Positions 11,547-14,071 of a DNA stretch of 14,071 nucleotides are shown in pieces. The DNA comes from DATJFH01 sp035495815 (lineage in GTDB: Bacteria > Acidobacteriota > Terriglobia > Bryobacterales > Bryobacteraceae). Both the position numbers and the translations under genes were made by a program. The notes beneath the pieces are model-generated. The model was not told the origin of the DNA. It made no database searches and saw only the letters and a list, made by a program, of their open reading frames with translations. The stretch is taken from NCBI GenBank assembly GCA_035495815.1, contig DATJFH010000027.1:1-14071 (forward strand), in the 5' to 3' direction. Within the stretch, counting starts at the first letter, position 1. Each line of letters begins with the position of its first letter.

Positions 11547-14071
11547 ATGAAGCAGTCAGATCGATCCTGGAGAAAAACCTTGAATCAATTCAGCACTTTG
11601 ACTAAGGCGTTCACCTTGGCTGGGGTAGTAGTACTTCTGGGTCATCCTGACACAGCGCTAGGGCAATTAACCTTCCAACCCAACCCGGTTCAGTTCACCA
11701 TCAACGGACCCGGGGCGACCGCCGGACCCACGTCGGTAAGTGTGTCCTCGGTGTCGGGAATTTCGGGCCTGGGAGTAACCAGCATCTTCACGAATGGAGG
11801 CGGGAACTGGTTGTGCGCCGTTCCCAACGGCTCGACGTCGGTGAACGTGTACATTGGGACGGGTCCCTGCAGCGTCGCCACTACCACCACGCAGCTTGCA
11901 GCCAATCAAAGCTACACGGGCACGATCAATCTCCAGGGCGGGAATCAGTTCGGCACGATCAACGTCAACCTGGCGGTCGGCAACACCGGCGGCAGCGTCA
12001 ACGGCGTTGCGGCATTTCCGAGTTCGGTCACCTTCAATGCGACTCAGGGCGGGGCGGTCAATTCCCAGAACGTCCAGATCACGTTTAACGGCAACCCGCA
12101 ACAGATAACCACGGCCAGTTTCACTCCGATTTCGGGCCCGGGATTTCTCAATACGCCGACATTCAGTTTTTCAACCGCCAACCTTTCGGTGAGCACCACG
12201 AATCTGGCGCCTGGGACGTATACCGGCACGGTGAGCCTGGGGACTGCGTTCGGCGCCGTCAACGTCCCGGTGACCCTGACCATTGCCGGCGGCGGAACCG
12301 GCGGACTGGTGGCAAGTCCCGGGGCCGTATCCTTTTTTGCTTCGCCCTTCGGACAAGTGAATCCCCAGGCGGTTCAAGTCACCTTGAACGGAACTCCTCA
12401 AAACATCACCGGGTTCACCTTTACGCCCAACGCGGGAGGGGTTTCGTTCCTCAATACATCCATCAACGGATCGCTGGCGACGCTTTCGGTGAACAATACC
12501 AGCCTCGGCAACGGCGTCTACACCGGAACGGAAACGCTCTTCACGGCAAACGGCTCGGTTCCTGTCCAGGTGACTTTGAATATCGGAAGCGGCGCCGCGA
12601 ACATTACGGTCACACCGAATCCGGTGAATTTCACGATCCAACCGGGAGGGTCGGCTCCGTCGCAGAACGTATTCCTGACCGTGAACGGCGCGCCCGTGAA
12701 CACTCCGAACCCCGCCACGGTCACTACCTCCACCGGCGAGACCTGGCTTCAAGCCACTGTCGCAGCGGCGCCGGGTACGGTGGTAGTCAGCGTCAGTGGG
12801 TCTCTCCTCAGCCCGGGTACCTATACCGGAACGGTCACGTTACTCACGGACCAGGGGACGGTCAGCTTCCAGGTCAACCTCACGGTCGGCAGCGGAGGAG
12901 TGAGCGGGGTCGTGGCCAATCCGAATTCGGTCGCATTCAACGCCGTACCCGGAGGGCAGGCGGGCTCGCAAAACGTTTCGGTGACGGTCAACGGCGTCCC
13001 CACGACGATTACAAATTTCAGCTTCACCCCTGCTTCAGGCGGCGTCTCCTTTCTCAACACCGCGCTCAACGGCTCGGTGGCCACGCTGTCGGTGAATAAT
13101 ACGAACCTGAGCAATGGCGTCTACACCGGTACGGAGACGCTCTTCACTCCGAACGGTTCGGTCAGCGTGCAGGTCACGTTGACCATCGGCGGAGGCGCCG
13201 GCGGATCGAACATCACCGCCAACCCGAATCCGGTGACTTTCAATATTCAGCCGGGAGGGTCAGCGCAGGCGCAAAGCGTCAGCATCCAGGCCAACGGCGT
13301 CTCGGCCAATGTCACGAATGTCAGCGCCACGACGACTACCGGCCAGCCGTGGCTCGTGCCCACGGTCTCTTTCTCGCCTGGCGTGGTCACGGTAAGTGTC
13401 AACGGAGCGTTTCTTGCGGCGGGCAGCTACTCGGGAACCGTTACCGTCAACACAATCCAGGGAACCGGCACGTTCCAGGTCAACCTGAACGTCGGCGGAG
13501 TCACCGGCAACCTGAATCCCGGGGGATCGATGGCCCACCTGGCTGCCGGCGGATTCTGGAAGACGATCATCACGCTGGTGAATACGGGGGCCACGGCATC
13601 GCAGGCGCGGCTGAACTTTTTCGACGACAACGGCTCGGCGCTCCCGCTAGCGCTCACCTTCCCGCAGGTTTCGCCGTCGGCTCAGTCGCCCGTTACCACG
13701 CTGGACCGCACTTTGAATCCGGGCGCGACGTTGACCGTCGAAGCCACCGGACCGGACTTCCAACCCGTCAAGACGGGCTGGGTGCAACTTCTGTCGAGCG
13801 GCGGAATCAGCGGATTCGCCGTTTTTCGGCAGTCGATCGGGAGCGGCCAGCAGGAAGCCGTCGTACCGCTGGAGAACCGCTCGGCAGGCACGTACGTGCT
13901 GTCGTTCGACAACACCTCCGGCTTCGTCACCGGAGTGGCGCTGGCCAACACAACCGCCCAGGTGGTCTTTATCACGGTGAATGTCCGGGACGACAACGGA
14001 ACCGTAATCCAGGCGACTTCATTGAGCTTGCCGCCATTGGGCCACACTTCATTCAATCTGACGGACCGCTT
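11547..14071 (+). CDS. Secreted BACON-like beta-sandwich repeat protein, open at the window end
   Basis: The frame is open from ATG 11547 to the last base: 841 residues without a stop, so the C-terminus lies outside. Residues 1-40 act as a signal peptide (basic start, core FTLAGVVVLLG, cut near ALGQ). TTG 11580 is an alternative start with GGAG seven bases upstream and a 29-residue signal. Six units of about 100 residues follow (41-150, 151-251, 252-351, 352-451, 452-553, 554-651). Each begins like NPxxVxF, continues SQNVxVTVNG, has a central aromatic, then GxYTGTVT and ends VQVTLTIGxG. This resembles BACON/Ig-like beta-sandwich modules. Units 3+4 and 5+6 are a duplicated pair. Residues 652-841 form another module (MAHLAAGGFWKTIITLVNTG; LNFFDDNGSALPL) seen, from memory, in acidobacterial secreted proteins. 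A role in surface adhesion or carbohydrate binding is only inferred. Confidence 0.8.
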   Translation, partial: MKQSDRSWRKTLNQFSTLTKAFTLAGVVVLLGHPDTALGQLTFQPNPVQFTINGPGATAGPTSVSVSSVSGISGLGVTSIFTNGGGNWLCAVPNGSTSVNVYIGTGPCSVATTTTQLAANQSYTGTINLQGGNQFGTINVNLAVGNTGGSVNGVAAFPSSVTFNATQGGAVNSQNVQITFNGNPQQITTASFTPISGPGFLNTPTFSFSTANLSVSTTNLAPGTYTGTVSLGTAFGAVNVPVTLTIAGGGTGGLVASPGAVSFFASPFGQVNPQAVQVTLNGTPQNITGFTFTPNAGGVSFLNTSINGSLATLSVNNTSLGNGVYTGTETLFTANGSVPVQVTLNIGSGAANITVTPNPVNFTIQPGGSAPSQNVFLTVNGAPVNTPNPATVTTSTGETWLQATVAAAPGTVVVSVSGSLLSPGTYTGTVTLLTDQGTVSFQVNLTVGSGGVSGVVANPNSVAFNAVPGGQAGSQNVSVTVNGVPTTITNFSFTPASGGVSFLNTALNGSVATLSVNNTNLSNGVYTGTETLFTPNGSVSVQVTLTIGGGAGGSNITANPNPVTFNIQPGGSAQAQSVSIQANGVSANVTNVSATTTTGQPWLVPTVSFSPGVVTVSVNGAFLAAGSYSGTVTVNTIQGTGTFQVNLNVGGVTGNLNPGGSMAHLAAGGFWKTIITLVNTGATASQARLNFFDDNGSALPLALTFPQVSPSAQSPVTTLDRTLNPGATLTVEATGPDFQPVKTGWVQLLSSGGISGFAVFRQSIGSGQQEAVVPLENRSAGTYVLSFDNTSGFVTGVALANTTAQVVFITVNVRDDNGTVIQATSLSLPPLGHTSFNLTDR
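12300..13505 (+). repeat. Intragenic tandem duplication of a two-domain unit, period about 603 bp
   Basis: The segment 12300-12899 (domains 3 and 4) corresponds to 12900-13505 (domains 5 and 6). Matching codons lie 603 bp apart in the first domain (GVSFLNT at 12438 and 13041) and 609 bp apart in the second (NIT at 12600 and 13209). The strongest stretch encodes NGVYTGTETLF in both copies. Differences are scattered, so the duplication is not recent. Confidence 0.8.

Noticed and set aside
12300..13505. CRISPR-like or mobile repeat
   Set aside because: The long-period repeat is in frame within one coding sequence and reflects protein domain duplication; there are no short identical repeats with spacers.

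Overview
The window is high-GC, gene-dense bacterial DNA. Its gene content suggests a Gram-negative member of the Acidobacteria, close to Solibacter/Bryobacter. The reasons are the lipid A genes (lpxA, lpxD), secreted DUF3604/PHP and PQQ-type propeller proteins, GT-C membrane glycosyltransferases ending in a soluble VDSDLDWGQD-type tail, and a very long secreted array of BACON-like beta-sandwich repeats. The lineage is an inference; there is no rRNA or tRNA to confirm it. No gene-free stretch exceeds 300 bases, and I see no CRISPR array, insertion sequence, integrase or RNA gene.

Layout. Positions 1-230 hold the 3' end of a four-helix-bundle (S23/IVP-type) gene, whose stop lies inside a degenerate heptamer tandem repeat. 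Positions 400-732 encode a small membrane-anchored protein with two CxxC knuckles. Positions 813-3272 encode a large exported protein with an N-terminal beta-propeller and a C-terminal PHP-type metal hydrolase (DUF3604). Positions 3360-3548 and 3571-3975 encode a 62-residue PGPGW-type membrane protein and a FlK-like hotdog thioesterase.

Lipid A block. lpxA (minus strand, 4751 to 3984) and lpxD (plus strand, 4770 to 5792) diverge from an 18-bp gap whose centre reads as a -10 box on both strands. lpxD overlaps by 4 bp a MobB-like P-loop NTPase gene (5789-6397). LpxA and LpxD act at steps 1 and 3 of lipid A synthesis; the role of the P-loop protein is unknown.

Minus-strand group, 9738 down to 6419. 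A 133-residue single-pass protein is followed by a GT-C-like membrane protein with a TGATG stop/start overlap. After 81 bp comes an exported PQQ-type propeller protein with two EF-hand loops inserted. Facing the other way, 9790-11469 encodes a GT39/PMT-like glycosyltransferase. From 11547 to the window end runs an open secreted repeat protein with six about 100-residue beta-sandwich units and a different C-terminal module.

Most notable signals: (1) -10-like hexamers sit 5-9 nt before the ATG of seven genes, mostly without a Shine-Dalgarno sequence, suggesting widespread leaderless transcription; (2) lpxA and lpxD share one symmetric -10; (3) LpxD has lysine where E. coli LpxD has His276; (4) an uncharacterised MobB-like NTPase is coupled to lpxD; (5) EF-hands are spliced into a propeller; (6) the repeat protein carries an internal duplication of about 603 bp.
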